A stretch of DNA of 64,000 nucleotides from Staphylococcus succinus (GTDB lineage Bacteria > Bacillota > Bacilli > Staphylococcales > Staphylococcaceae): the NCBI RefSeq assembly GCF_029024945.1, contig NZ_CP118976.1:1240001-1304000 (forward strand), written 5' to 3'. This document shows, one piece after another, positions 35,277 to 44,785 of the stretch. Position 1 is the first letter of the stretch; each line of letters starts with the position of its first letter. The notes beneath the pieces were generated by a model. It saw only the letters and a list, made by a program, of their open reading frames with translations. It searched no databases and was not told the origin of the DNA. The position numbers were made by a program, and so were the translations under genes.

Positions 35277-35696
35277 ATGAAAATTTCAACAAAAGGAAGA
35301 TATGGATTAACACTAATGATATCCCTAGCTAAAAAAGAAGGTCAAGGGTGTGTGTCATTAAAATCAATTGCAGAAGAAAATAATTTAAGTGATCTATATC
35401 TAGAACAGTTAGTGGGTCCTTTAAGGAATGCAGGTTTAATTCGAAGTGTTCGTGGTGCAAAAGGTGGTTATCAATTAAGAGTACCGGCAGAAGAAATAAC
35501 AGCTGGTGACATTATTCGTTTGTTGGAAGGTCCAATTACATTTGTAGAAAGTATTGAATCAGAACCACCAGCGCAGAAGCAACTTTGGATTAGAATGAGA
35601 GATGCAGTTAGAGATGTACTTGATAATACTTCATTGAAATATTTAGCAGATTATAAAGATACTGATAATTTAGATGGTTATATGTTTTATATTTAA
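35277..35696 (+). CDS. cymR: Rrf2 family cysteine metabolism repressor CymR
   Basis: The 139-residue protein has the Rrf2 winged helix (MKISTKGRYGLTLMI, LEQLVGPLRNAGLIRSVRGAKGGYQL). Iron-sulfur Cys ligands of IscR/NsrR are absent; the only Cys is near residue 25. That fits CymR, which represses cysteine uptake and synthesis genes with CysK. The position next to rarA matches Staphylococcus and Bacillus order. Confidence 0.92.
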   Translation: MKISTKGRYGLTLMISLAKKEGQGCVSLKSIAEENNLSDLYLEQLVGPLRNAGLIRSVRGAKGGYQLRVPAEEITAGDIIRLLEGPITFVESIESEPPAQKQLWIRMRDAVRDVLDNTSLKYLADYKDTDNLDGYMFYI

Positions 35697-35752
35697 AAAG
35701 AAAATAGTGACGTAGCTTATATAAATAAAAGTAAATTAATTTCGTTTTGTAT

Positions 35753-35778
35753 GTTTAATGCTTCTTAGACAGTGGTAT
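35753..35778 (+). promoter_or_regulatory. Sigma-B type promoter of csbD
   Basis: GTTTAA at 35753-35758 and TGGTAT at 35773-35778 are separated by 14 bp. This nearly matches the sigma-B consensus GTTTAA-N14-GGGTAT. CsbD homologues are known sigma-B stress genes. Confidence 0.75.
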
Positions 35779-35812
35779 TGATTATATATACATCGCTAAG
35801 GAGGTTATCAAA

Positions 35813-35995
35813 ATGGCTGATGAAAGTAAGTTTGAACAAGCAAAAGGTAACGTGAAAGAAACGGTCGGTAATGCTACTGACAATAAAGACTTAGAAAAAG
35901 AAGGTAAAGAAGATAAAAACTCTGGTAAAGCCAAAGAGTTTGTTGAAAATGCCAAAAACAAAGCGAATGAAGCTATTGATAAATTTAAAAAATAA
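35813..35995 (+). CDS. csbD: CsbD family general stress protein
   Basis: The 60-residue hydrophilic protein has the CsbD pattern KFEQAKGNVKETVGNATDN and a Lys/Glu-rich helix. CsbD proteins accumulate under sigma-B stress, and their molecular role is unknown. A sigma-B-like promoter lies upstream and the AAGGAGG site precedes the ATG. A second tiny hydrophilic protein follows after 32 bp. Confidence 0.88.
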   Translation: MADESKFEQAKGNVKETVGNATDNKDLEKEGKEDKNSGKAKEFVENAKNKANEAIDKFKK

Positions 35996-36027
35996 GCAAC
36001 ATCTCATTTTGAAAGGGGAAAATACAC

Positions 36028-36189
36028 ATGGCTGAAAATTTCTTAAACAAAGCAAAAGATACTGCGAAAACAGTATCTGAAAAACTTAAAGGTTCAGATA
36101 ACGAAAAAGCGAAACAGGCTTCAGAACAAATTGATAAATTCACTGGTGGCAGTGACGAAGATAAAAACGATAAAAAAGACGAAAAGTAG
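36028..36189 (+). CDS. Small hydrophilic protein, 53 residues (CsbD-operon partner)
   Basis: The ATG at 36028 is preceded by GAAAGGGG and opens a 54-codon frame ending TAG at 36187-36189. The product starts MAENFLNKAKDTAKTVSEKL and is a charged amphipathic-helix protein with an Asp/Lys-rich end. Composition resembles CsbD and other stress-induced small proteins, but it is not a clear CsbD member. It shares the csbD transcript, ended by the terminator at 36239. Confidence 0.75.
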   Translation: MAENFLNKAKDTAKTVSEKLKGSDNEKAKQASEQIDKFTGGSDEDKNDKKDEK

Positions 36190-36238
36190 AATGCTTTTGT
36201 CTTAAATGCATAAGACTTTAATCGTTTATTATATTTTT

Positions 36239-36276
36239 AAAGCCCGCTCCATATTATGGAGTGGGCTTTTTTCTTC
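36239..36276 (+). terminator. Terminator of the csbD operon
   Basis: A 14-bp stem with one wobble (36239-36252 with 36256-36269) is followed by a T run. Confidence 0.9.
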
Positions 36277-36312
36277 GTTTAACATAAATTACATTCTATT
36301 TACAGTTATAGA

Positions 36313-37317
36313 CTAATCATTAAGATTTGTAATAACATTTTTTAATTTACGATAGGATTCTAATTGAGCATCTTGATCATAAACATAACTAATTGCCATA
36401 AGTTCATCGAATTCACCATATTCAGCAATAAAAGCTTTGAGTTTTTGCTTAACCGTTGCTTCTGAGCCTATGAGTGATTGATTCATACGTTGTTTGGCAA
36501 GTTCTAATTCTCTAGGAGTTAATAAGCCTCCTAAATTATCAGTTGGAGGTTGAACAGGTTGCATCTTACCTCGAGTGATACTGACCATCACTTGGGCTTG
36601 AGTTGTTGCTAAATAATGTGCTTGTTCGTCTGTATCTGCAACGATTGCATTAAGACATACAATCATATAAGGCTCGTTAAGTACATCAGAAGGTTCAAAC
36701 AACTCTTTATAAATGTGCATAGCTTCTTTCATTTGTTGTGGTGCAAAATGTCCTGCAAAGACATATGGTAGACCTTTTCGCGCTGCCAAATGCGCAGAAT
36801 CGGTAGAAGATCCTAGGATATATAAAGGGACATTTTTATCAACGGCAGGATAGGCGCGTACATAAGCTTGTTTGTTTGCAGGGCCAAAATATGTCGCAAG
36901 TTGTTCAACTTCTTCTGGGAAATCATAAACGCCATTATGTTGATCTCTACGTAATGCGCTGGCTGTCATCATATCCGTACCTGGCGCGCGACCTAACCCA
37001 AGGTCTAAACGATTTGGGAATAATGTTGCCATCGTCCCAAATTGCTCTGCGACGACTAATGGAGCATGGTTTGGTAGCATGATGCCGCCAGATCCAACAC
37101 GAATTTTAGAAGTGTGTTCTAAAGTATGCTGTATGAGTAGTGATGTTGCCGAGCTTACTAAATTTGGGGCATTGTGATGTTCAGCAATCCAATAGCGATT
37201 ATAATCTAATGATTCTAGGTTTTGCGCTAAAGTCACCATATCATCAATAGCATCTTTATCATCATGTCCCTCTCTAATGGGAACGAGATTAAGTGCGGAA
37301 AGTTTTAAGTGGTTCAT
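36313..37317 (-). CDS. Luciferase-like (LLM class) flavin-dependent monooxygenase
   Basis: The 334-residue TIM-barrel protein has YWIAEHHNAPNLVSSATSLL near residue 45 and IRVGSGGIMLPNHAPLVVAEQFG, both typical of the bacterial luciferase-like family (YtmO/MsnO8 group). RLDLGLGRAPG is the flavin-phosphate region. The substrate is unknown; relatives oxidise organosulfur or other small compounds. Proximity to cymR is suggestive of sulfur metabolism, but the genes are not adjacent. AAGGAGGATAA precedes the start on the minus strand. Confidence 0.85.
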   Translation of the reverse strand: MNHLKLSALNLVPIREGHDDKDAIDDMVTLAQNLESLDYNRYWIAEHHNAPNLVSSATSLLIQHTLEHTSKIRVGSGGIMLPNHAPLVVAEQFGTMATLFPNRLDLGLGRAPGTDMMTASALRRDQHNGVYDFPEEVEQLATYFGPANKQAYVRAYPAVDKNVPLYILGSSTDSAHLAARKGLPYVFAGHFAPQQMKEAMHIYKELFEPSDVLNEPYMIVCLNAIVADTDEQAHYLATTQAQVMVSITRGKMQPVQPPTDNLGGLLTPRELELAKQRMNQSLIGSEATVKQKLKAFIAEYGEFDELMAISYVYDQDAQLESYRKLKNVITNLND

Positions 37318-37443
37318 AAATGTATTATCCTCCTTGAGCTTGTTAATATATTGAAGTATAACAGCCGGAGGAAAACTTGCGAATAAAATTGCTCACTGTT
37401 ATACTAAATGAAATTAAAACGTTAGGTGGCTTAAATTAAGACA

Positions 37444-37524
37444 ATGGATAACTCTCAAAAGATTAACTCAAATGAATTACATTTATATAAAAAAATTACT
37501 GGGATATGTCTATGTCGTAAATAA
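37444..37524 (+). CDS. Possible upstream ORF before the ABC-F gene
   Basis: An ATG at 37444 opens 26 sense codons to a TAA at 37522-37524. AGGTGG (about 37425) is a loosely placed ribosome site. The frame ends 82 bp before the ABC-F start. GGATATG inside it (37502-37508) can pair with CATATCC at 37581-37587 near the ABC-F ribosome site. Many ABC-F resistance genes are controlled by such leaders, but this one is only a candidate. Confidence 0.3.
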   Translation: MDNSQKINSNELHLYKKITGICLCRK

Positions 37525-37606
37525 GCTTCCTTAAAATCTAGCAACTTTACATTATTATTTTATGCTATTTTATGATGTGTCATATCCGTGAAAGTGGGAA
37601 ATTGAT

Positions 37607-39238
37607 ATGTCTTTTTATTTTGTGCAAAAACCATTCGAAAAATATGGTAAAACGTTAATAGAACACGTAAATATATCTGTTGAACCAGGAGAACACATAG
37701 CAATTGTAGGGGATAATGGTGTTGGCAAAACGTCGTTGTTAAATGAAATTTTTAAAAAATATGAGGGTAATGCTTATTTAATGAAGCAAGATATGACGAT
37801 TTATCATGACATTATAGCGATGGATTATATCATGTCTTTATATCCTGAATGTTTAACTATAAAAAAAGCAATGCAGCATAATTATGAGCGTATTGCAGAT
37901 TATATTGCTTTAAATGGATATGAAATAGAACAGCGTATCCTTACAAAAGCAAAGCAATTTAATTTAACAGAACATGATTTAAATCAATCAATAGGTTTGC
38001 TAAGTGGAGGACAACAGACAAAAGTTGCATTATTACGAGCAGTTATATCTGATAAGGAATTAATTTTGCTAGATGAACCAACGAATCACCTTGATCAAGC
38101 AATGTTAGCTGACTTAGTTCAATATATGAATAAATCAAATCATACTTTGATTTATGTCACACATCATCGTGGATTTATGAACGAAACAGCTAGTCACATT
38201 ATTGAAATTACTAACCAATATACTAGAAAATTCATAGGCAATTATAACCAATATAAAGAAATCATAGACTTAGAATTTCAAACCCAAGTTAGAGCTTATG
38301 AAAAACATCAAAAAGAAATAAAAGAACTAGAGCAGACAATTAGCCGAGTAAAAGAATGGCATTACACAGCTAAACAATCAACGAGTGTGAGAGACCCAAT
38401 TGAACAGAAAAGGTTAAGCAAATTAGCTCAAAAATCTAAAATAAAAGAAACGCAATTGACCCAAAAACGTAATGATACAAATTTTGAAGAACCGGAAATG
38501 GATGATAGACATTTTCATTTTAATGACCAAGATGTTTTGCGCAAACGTAACTTACTACGTATAGAACACTTTAGCATGACCATGAATAACAATCCTATTT
38601 ATGAAAATGCTCATTTTGAAATTAAAAATGGCGAAAATATATTACTCACTGGGCCTAATGGAAGTGGGAAGTCATTGTTGATTGATATCATTAGACAACG
38701 ATTGATACCGGATATTGGAAAAGTGCATATAACACCATCGCTTAAAATAGGATATTTTGATCAGCAAAATAATAATTTAGATTATGATGAAACGCCACTT
38801 AATATGGTATTAGACCTAGAGGGGATGAATCGCAGTCATGCACAAACGATTTTAGCTTCATTTGGGTTTAATCAAGATAAAATAGTGCATGCTATAGCAG
38901 ATTTATCAATGGGAGAAAAGAGTAGGCTTCAATTTGTATTGTTATTTTTCTCAAATCCTCATTTACTCATATTAGATGAACCAACCAACTATTTTGATAT
39001 CGCTACACAAAACTTAATTATGAAAATGATACAAAGTTTTAATGGTCAAGTATTTATTGTGACACATGATATATACATGCAGTCACAATTTAAAGCCACA
39101 CACTGGGAAGTTAGAAATAAGCAGCTACACAATTTGTCATTAAAGCAAGATAAAAAGTTAAATGTCAATGATACCTTGAGATTATTAGATGATTATAAAG
39201 CTATTGATGAAAATGGTCATTTTGAAACAGACAACTAG
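37607..39238 (+). CDS. ABC-F family ATPase (ribosome-acting type)
   Basis: The 543-residue protein has two ABC domains and no membrane segments. Domain 1 has Walker A GDNGVGKTS, signature LLSGGQQTKV and LLDEPTNHLD. A charged linker (about 225-300) links to domain 2 with GPNGSGKS, LSMGEKSRLQ and LDEPTNYFD. This is the ABC-F layout of translation factors and Vga/Msr-type ribosome-protection proteins. The first signature is canonical and the second altered. Whether it confers resistance or is a housekeeping factor cannot be told. Confidence 0.85.
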   Translation: MSFYFVQKPFEKYGKTLIEHVNISVEPGEHIAIVGDNGVGKTSLLNEIFKKYEGNAYLMKQDMTIYHDIIAMDYIMSLYPECLTIKKAMQHNYERIADYIALNGYEIEQRILTKAKQFNLTEHDLNQSIGLLSGGQQTKVALLRAVISDKELILLDEPTNHLDQAMLADLVQYMNKSNHTLIYVTHHRGFMNETASHIIEITNQYTRKFIGNYNQYKEIIDLEFQTQVRAYEKHQKEIKELEQTISRVKEWHYTAKQSTSVRDPIEQKRLSKLAQKSKIKETQLTQKRNDTNFEEPEMDDRHFHFNDQDVLRKRNLLRIEHFSMTMNNNPIYENAHFEIKNGENILLTGPNGSGKSLLIDIIRQRLIPDIGKVHITPSLKIGYFDQQNNNLDYDETPLNMVLDLEGMNRSHAQTILASFGFNQDKIVHAIADLSMGEKSRLQFVLLFFSNPHLLILDEPTNYFDIATQNLIMKMIQSFNGQVFIVTHDIYMQSQFKATHWEVRNKQLHNLSLKQDKKLNVNDTLRLLDDYKAIDENGHFETDN

Positions 39239-39299
39239 AAAAATTAATTAGATGGTGCTATCATTGGAACATTGATAAAAATTGTAAGGAGTGTCAAAC

Positions 39300-40442
39300 A
39301 TGGAAGTATATGCAGATTATGCTGCAACAACCCCTGTAAAACAGGAAGTAGTTGATAAAATGATGGATATATATGCTGTTCATTATGGTAACCCATCTTC
39401 TATTCATAGTGTTGGGAGAAATGCACGAAAGCATCTAGATGATTCGCGTAGAAGTGTCAAACAAGCTCTCGGCGCAAAGCAGAATGAAATTATATTTACA
39501 AGCGGCGCAACAGAATCTAATAATACAGCTATTAAAGGTATTGCATATGCACAGCGTTATAAGGGTAACCATATCATTACTACTAAAATTGAGCATCACT
39601 CTGTACTTCACGTGTTTGGACAACTTGAAAAAGAAGGCTTTGATGTAACTTATTTAGATGTAGATCATCAAGGTTTAGTCCAACTTGATCAATTGAAAGA
39701 AGTTATTACAGAACAGACGATTTTAGTATCAATAATGTTTGTCAATAATGAGATAGGTACAGTACAGCCAATGTATGAGATTGATAGTATTGTTGCTGAT
39801 TCTAATGCTTTATTACATGTCGATGCTGTACAAGCAATCGGTCATCTAGATATAAATTTTCATGATTTTAATATTGATGCAATGAGTATAACAGCGCATA
39901 AATTTGGAGGTCCTAAAGGTGTTGGCGCCTTAGTAGTAAAAGAGGGTACACCACTACAATTTTTGCAATTAGGTGGAGAACAAGAAGCAAAACGCAGAGC
40001 CGGTACTGAAAACCTGCCTCAGATTGTTGGTTTTGCAGAAGCGCTTAAGCTTGCAACAGAACATTTAAATGAAAATAACATACACCTTATGAATTTGAAA
40101 AATCAATTTCTAGTTTCCCTTCAAGAGCGTTCTATACCCTTTGAACTAAATGGCTCTATGACTGAGTCAACGGGACATATTGTGAATTTATATTTTCCAT
40201 TTATTGATGTTGAAACCATATTAACCTTATTGGATTTAGCCAATATTTATGTATCATCGGGGTCTGCATGTACTGCAGGGACTACCACACCGTCACATGT
40301 ATTAGTAGCAATGTATGAGCATGACGACAGAGCAAAACATTCTGTGCGTTTTAGTTTTAACGAACAAACAACAGAACAAGAAGTTAAGTATATAGCGACA
40401 GAAATTCATAAAATTTATCACAAATTTAAGGAGGACATATAA
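39300..40442 (+). CDS. Cysteine desulfurase (NifS/IscS-like)
   Basis: The 380-residue PLP enzyme has the Schiff-base lysine K201 in TAHKFGGPKG and the catalytic C324 in SSGSACTAG. It mobilises sulfur from cysteine. It lies directly upstream of mnmA, so it is probably the sulfur donor for s2U34 in tRNA, as YrvO is in Bacillus. ATG at 39300 is chosen from the AAGGAG at 39287-39292. Confidence 0.93.
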   Translation: MEVYADYAATTPVKQEVVDKMMDIYAVHYGNPSSIHSVGRNARKHLDDSRRSVKQALGAKQNEIIFTSGATESNNTAIKGIAYAQRYKGNHIITTKIEHHSVLHVFGQLEKEGFDVTYLDVDHQGLVQLDQLKEVITEQTILVSIMFVNNEIGTVQPMYEIDSIVADSNALLHVDAVQAIGHLDINFHDFNIDAMSITAHKFGGPKGVGALVVKEGTPLQFLQLGGEQEAKRRAGTENLPQIVGFAEALKLATEHLNENNIHLMNLKNQFLVSLQERSIPFELNGSMTESTGHIVNLYFPFIDVETILTLLDLANIYVSSGSACTAGTTTPSHVLVAMYEHDDRAKHSVRFSFNEQTTEQEVKYIATEIHKIYHKFKEDI

Positions 40443-41555
40443 GTGTCAAATAAAGATACACGTGTTGTTGTAGGCATGTCTGGTGGCGTAGATAGTTCTG
40501 TAACTGCACATTTATTAAAAGAACAAGGTTACGATGTCATAGGCATTTTCATGAAAAATTGGGACGATACAGATGAGAATGGTTTTTGTACAGCGACAGA
40601 AGATTATAATGATGTTATTGCAGTATGTAATCAAATAGGGATTCCATACTATGCGGTTAATTTCGAAAAAGAATATTGGGATAAAGTATTCACTTATTTC
40701 TTAGATGAATATAAAAAAGGACGTACACCAAATCCGGATGTAATGTGTAATAAAGAAATTAAATTCAAAGCGTTCTTAGAACACGCGTTGAAATTAGGTG
40801 CAGATTATGTGGCAACAGGTCATTATGCACGCATTCAGCGTCACGAAGATGGACATGTTGAAATGTTACGAGGGATTGATAATAACAAAGATCAAACTTA
40901 TTTCTTAAATCAATTATCACAAGATCAATTAGCTCATGTGATGTTCCCAATCGGCGATATAGAGAAAAAAGAAGTACGTCGTATTGCTGAAGAGCAAGAT
41001 TTAGCTACGGCTAAGAAAAAAGATTCAACTGGTATTTGTTTTATTGGTGAACGTAATTTTAAAGAATTTTTATCGCAATATTTACCAGCGCAATCAGGAG
41101 AAATGCGTACATTAGATGGTGAAAAAATCGGTGTTCATGCAGGTCTGATGTATTATACAATCGGTCAACGTCACGGTCTTGGCATTGGTGGAGATGGTGA
41201 ACCATGGTTTGTTGTTGGAAAAAATTTAAATGATAATATTTTATATGTTGAACAAGGATTCCATCATGACGCACTTTACAGTGATTATTTAATTGCATCA
41301 GATATTTCTTTTGTAAATGACGTTGATTTAGAAAATGGTTTTGAATGTACTGCTAAATTTAGATATCGTCAAAAAGATACAAAAGTATTTGTAACCAAAG
41401 AAAACGATAACGCAATACGTGTTACTTTTGATGTGCCAGTACGTGCTATTACGCCTGGGCAAGCTGTCGTACTATATGATGGCGATATATGTTTAGGTGG
41501 CGCTACAATTGATGATGTCTATAAGCAATCGGGTCAATTAAGCTACGTTGTATAA
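40443..41555 (+). CDS. mnmA: tRNA-specific 2-thiouridylase MnmA
   Basis: The 370-residue ATP-pyrophosphatase has the PP-loop GMSGGVDSSV (11-20) and the two catalytic cysteines C102 (in DVMCNKEIKF) and C199 (in STGICFIGER). It thiolates U34 in tRNA-Lys, Glu and Gln. GTG at 40443 immediately follows the desulfurase stop, with AAGGAGG before it, so the two are translationally linked. Confidence 0.97.
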   Translation: MSNKDTRVVVGMSGGVDSSVTAHLLKEQGYDVIGIFMKNWDDTDENGFCTATEDYNDVIAVCNQIGIPYYAVNFEKEYWDKVFTYFLDEYKKGRTPNPDVMCNKEIKFKAFLEHALKLGADYVATGHYARIQRHEDGHVEMLRGIDNNKDQTYFLNQLSQDQLAHVMFPIGDIEKKEVRRIAEEQDLATAKKKDSTGICFIGERNFKEFLSQYLPAQSGEMRTLDGEKIGVHAGLMYYTIGQRHGLGIGGDGEPWFVVGKNLNDNILYVEQGFHHDALYSDYLIASDISFVNDVDLENGFECTAKFRYRQKDTKVFVTKENDNAIRVTFDVPVRAITPGQAVVLYDGDICLGGATIDDVYKQSGQLSYVV

Positions 41556-41580
41556 TATTATATGATAAAGATGTATTCGG

Positions 41581-41627
41581 AGATCGTTAGTTGAGCTATA
41601 TATTATAGTGACTGACGATTTCTTTTT
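41581..41627 (+). terminator. Probable terminator after mnmA
   Basis: The arms 41583-41591 and 41611-41619 pair (one wobble) with an inner CTATA/TATAG stem, and TTTCTTTTT follows. Confidence 0.65.
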
Positions 41628-41692
41628 AGTAAAATAGCATTTAAAAACCATCAGCAAATGTTATAATAGATAGTCAGAAAAGAGGGTTTAAA

Positions 41693-42358
41693 TTGAATCA
41701 AGAACAAATTTATAAATTAATCAAGCAAGGAAATATAGAAGCGGCAATTAAAGCATTATTTGAGAATATTGAGCAAAATCCACAAGAAGTTGAAAATTAC
41801 ATAAATGCAGGTATTTTAATTGCTGAAGCCGGAGAAGTAGCAAATGCAGAAAAATTCTTCCAAAAAGCAATTACATTAGATCCTCATAATGGTGCAATAT
41901 ATTATAATTTAGGCAATGTATATTATAATGAGAATCGATTTACTGAAGCGATTAAACTATATCAACAAGCCTTAAAATATAATGTTGACCAAGTAGATAC
42001 TAACTACATGATAGGCATGTCCTTTAATCAATTAGAAGCATTTAAAGAAGCACTGCCATTTTTAATGACAGCAGCTGAGTTAGATGACCGTAAGGATAGT
42101 GAAGTACAATTTCAATATGGGTTAGTGCTTTGTCATTTAGAAATGTTTGAAGCAGCAGTAACACAACTGAATCATGTGTTAACTCTAGATGAGGCTCATA
42201 CAGACGCTTTATATAACTTAGGTTTAGCAACGTATATGCAGACTGAAGATCCCCAACAAGCACTACAATATTTTGAATGTGCAGTTGCGATTAATCCAGA
42301 ACACATTATGAGTCAACATGCTATTAAAACATTTAAAGCTATCGCAGAGGAGGATTAA
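41693..42358 (+). CDS. Tetratricopeptide repeat protein (YrrB-like)
   Basis: The 221-residue soluble protein is made of about five TPR units (EVENYINAGILIAEAGEVANAEKFF, NGAIYYNLGNVYYNENRFTEA and so on, each quoted in part). TPRs mediate protein contacts. In Bacillus the equivalent yrrB lies in the same place between mnmA and recD2, and its role is unknown. TTG start follows GAGGG. Confidence 0.85.
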   Translation: MNQEQIYKLIKQGNIEAAIKALFENIEQNPQEVENYINAGILIAEAGEVANAEKFFQKAITLDPHNGAIYYNLGNVYYNENRFTEAIKLYQQALKYNVDQVDTNYMIGMSFNQLEAFKEALPFLMTAAELDDRKDSEVQFQYGLVLCHLEMFEAAVTQLNHVLTLDEAHTDALYNLGLATYMQTEDPQQALQYFECAVAINPEHIMSQHAIKTFKAIAEED

Positions 42359-42361
42359 CTT

Positions 42362-44749
42362 ATGGAAGACCCTACATTATTCACGAGTTCTATGATTAAA
42401 GGCACTGTTGATGCAATTTTATTTCAAAATAAAGAGAACTTTTATACAGTTTTAAAAGTAGATATGATTGAATCAAATGAATCATTCGATTCAATGCCTA
42501 CAATTGTAGGGTTTTTTCCAGAAATAACTGAAGGCGATGTCTATACTTTTAAAGGTCAAGTTGTTACCCATTCAAAATATGGCAAACAATTAAAAGCTGA
42601 AACATTTGAAAAAGAGTTACCACAAACGAAAGAAGCGATTATAAGTTATTTATCTAGTGATTTATTTAAAGGTATAGGAAAAAAAACAGCACAAAGCATC
42701 GTAAATAAATTAGGCGAAAATGCAATAAATGATATCTTAAATAATCCAGAAATATTAGAAAAAGTACCAGGGTTACCTAAGAAAAAGCAAAAGCAAATTG
42801 CTGAGCAGATTGCGAGCAATCAAGAAACTGAACAAATCATTATACGTTTACATGATTTAGGATTTGGACCTAAACTTGCAATGGCTATTTATCAAGCTTA
42901 CATGGGAGATACTCTTGACATAGTTAAAAGCAAACCGTATCAACTTGTTTATGATGTAAAAGGTATTGGCTTTAACAAGGCAGATACTTTAGCTAGGAAT
43001 GTTGGTATACAGTTTAATGATGCTGAACGTCTCAAGGCAGGCTTACTATATGTATTAGAAGAAGCGTGTATTAAACAAGGTCATACCTATTTACCAACGA
43101 ACAATGTATTAGAAATGACTCAAGATATGTTATCGCAGCCACCAGCTGAGGTGATTGACACGCAACAATTAGAAACAGTATTACAAGATTTAGTTAGTGA
43201 TACTAAGCTAATTCAACAAGAGAATGAAGTTGCTATACCCAGCCTTTATTATTCAGAACTTAAAAGTGTACAAAATTTATATCGTAATTTCAGCTATACC
43301 AACAAATTAAAAGAGATTGAACAATCGGACTTGTTACTTGAAATTGGCGATATTGAAGAAAGAAATAAAGTGTCATATGCAGACTCACAAAGAGAAGCGT
43401 TACAAACTGCAATTAATTCTAAAGTAATGTTACTTACTGGCGGTCCAGGTACAGGAAAAACGACAGTGATAAAAGGTATTGTTGAGTTATACGCTGAAAT
43501 TCATGGTTTATCTTTGGATTATGATGATTATCAAAACGATGTTTATCCAGTGGTATTAGCAGCGCCAACCGGAAGAGCTTCAAAACGATTGGCTGATGCC
43601 ACGGGCTTAGAGGCAATGACAATCCATAGATTAATTGGATGGAATCAGGATACATCACCAGAAGATATTTTAGATAATGAAATTTCAGCCAAATTGATTA
43701 TTATAGACGAAATGTCTATGGTTGATACATGGTTGTTTCATCAATTTATGAGTGCTGTGCCGATAGATGCGCAAGTCATTCTAGTAGGTGATGAGGATCA
43801 ATTACCTTCTGTTGGACCAGGACAAGTATTTAAAGATTTAATTGATTCTAAGGTCATACCTCGTGTGAATCTGACCGAAGTCTATCGTCAACAAGATGGC
43901 TCAAGTATTATTGAATTGGCTCACAGAATGAAGTTAGGTGAGTCCATAGATATTACGCAGCGATTTCATGATCGTAATTTTATTAATTGTAGTACAGATC
44001 AAATCCCGTCTGTAGTAGAAAAAGTAGTGTCAAGCGCAGTGAATAAAGGCTATGATATGAGTGATATACAAGTATTGGCTCCTATGTACAAGGGATCGGC
44101 CGGTATTAAAAAGTTGAATACTGTATTACAACACATCTTAAATCCTAAAGAAAAAGATACACGAGAAATAGAATTTGGTGATGTGTTCTTTAGAAAAGGT
44201 GATAAAGTATTGCAATTGGTAAATAGACCGAGTGATAATATTTTTAATGGTGATATCGGCGAAATTGTTGGTATATTCTGGGCAAAAGAAAATGCTTTAA
44301 ATAAAGATGTACTCGTGGTTGATTTCGAGGGGAACGAAATTACATTTACACGTCAAGATTTAATGGAATTGACACATGCTTATTGTACCTCAATTCATAA
44401 ATCGCAAGGTTCTGAATTTCCAATTGTAATCATGCCGATGGTAAAACAATACTTTAGAATGTTACAAAAGCCTATTTTATATACGGGTCTTACACGAGCT
44501 AAGCAATCTTTAGTGTTTTTGGGGGACCCACAAGCGTTTGATATAGGATTGAAAACACATGGACAAGTGAGAATGACGCAACTATGTTCACTCTTGAAAG
44601 CTTATTTCAATAATGAAACAATTTCAGAAGACGAAGATATCAATCAAAGTATTGATTCAGAAACAGTATTAACAGAATCTACAATGTTTAAAATTGATCC
44701 AATGATAAATATGGGAACGATTTCTCCATATGATTTCGTAGAAGATTGA
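42362..44749 (+). CDS. recD2: RecD2 DNA helicase
   Basis: The 795-residue superfamily 1B helicase has an N-terminal extension with OB and HhH elements (about 1-330), Walker A GGPGTGKTT near 360, IIDEMSMVD, GDEDQLPSVGPG and motif VI TGLTRAKQSL. The long N-terminal part marks RecD2 rather than RecBCD-type RecD. It acts in repair and replication-fork maintenance. It is adjacent to the TPR gene. Confidence 0.95.
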   Translation: MEDPTLFTSSMIKGTVDAILFQNKENFYTVLKVDMIESNESFDSMPTIVGFFPEITEGDVYTFKGQVVTHSKYGKQLKAETFEKELPQTKEAIISYLSSDLFKGIGKKTAQSIVNKLGENAINDILNNPEILEKVPGLPKKKQKQIAEQIASNQETEQIIIRLHDLGFGPKLAMAIYQAYMGDTLDIVKSKPYQLVYDVKGIGFNKADTLARNVGIQFNDAERLKAGLLYVLEEACIKQGHTYLPTNNVLEMTQDMLSQPPAEVIDTQQLETVLQDLVSDTKLIQQENEVAIPSLYYSELKSVQNLYRNFSYTNKLKEIEQSDLLLEIGDIEERNKVSYADSQREALQTAINSKVMLLTGGPGTGKTTVIKGIVELYAEIHGLSLDYDDYQNDVYPVVLAAPTGRASKRLADATGLEAMTIHRLIGWNQDTSPEDILDNEISAKLIIIDEMSMVDTWLFHQFMSAVPIDAQVILVGDEDQLPSVGPGQVFKDLIDSKVIPRVNLTEVYRQQDGSSIIELAHRMKLGESIDITQRFHDRNFINCSTDQIPSVVEKVVSSAVNKGYDMSDIQVLAPMYKGSAGIKKLNTVLQHILNPKEKDTREIEFGDVFFRKGDKVLQLVNRPSDNIFNGDIGEIVGIFWAKENALNKDVLVVDFEGNEITFTRQDLMELTHAYCTSIHKSQGSEFPIVIMPMVKQYFRMLQKPILYTGLTRAKQSLVFLGDPQAFDIGLKTHGQVRMTQLCSLLKAYFNNETISEDEDINQSIDSETVLTESTMFKIDPMINMGTISPYDFVED

Positions 44750-44751
44750 CA

Positions 44752-44779
44752 TTGGTAAAGAAAATAAATACAATATAAT
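44752..44779 (+). promoter_or_regulatory. Promoter of the alaS T-box transcript
   Basis: TTGGTA at 44752-44757 and TATAAT at 44774-44779 are 16 bp apart. The start is expected near 44786, just after recD2. Confidence 0.55.
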
Positions 44780-44785
44780 TAACTT

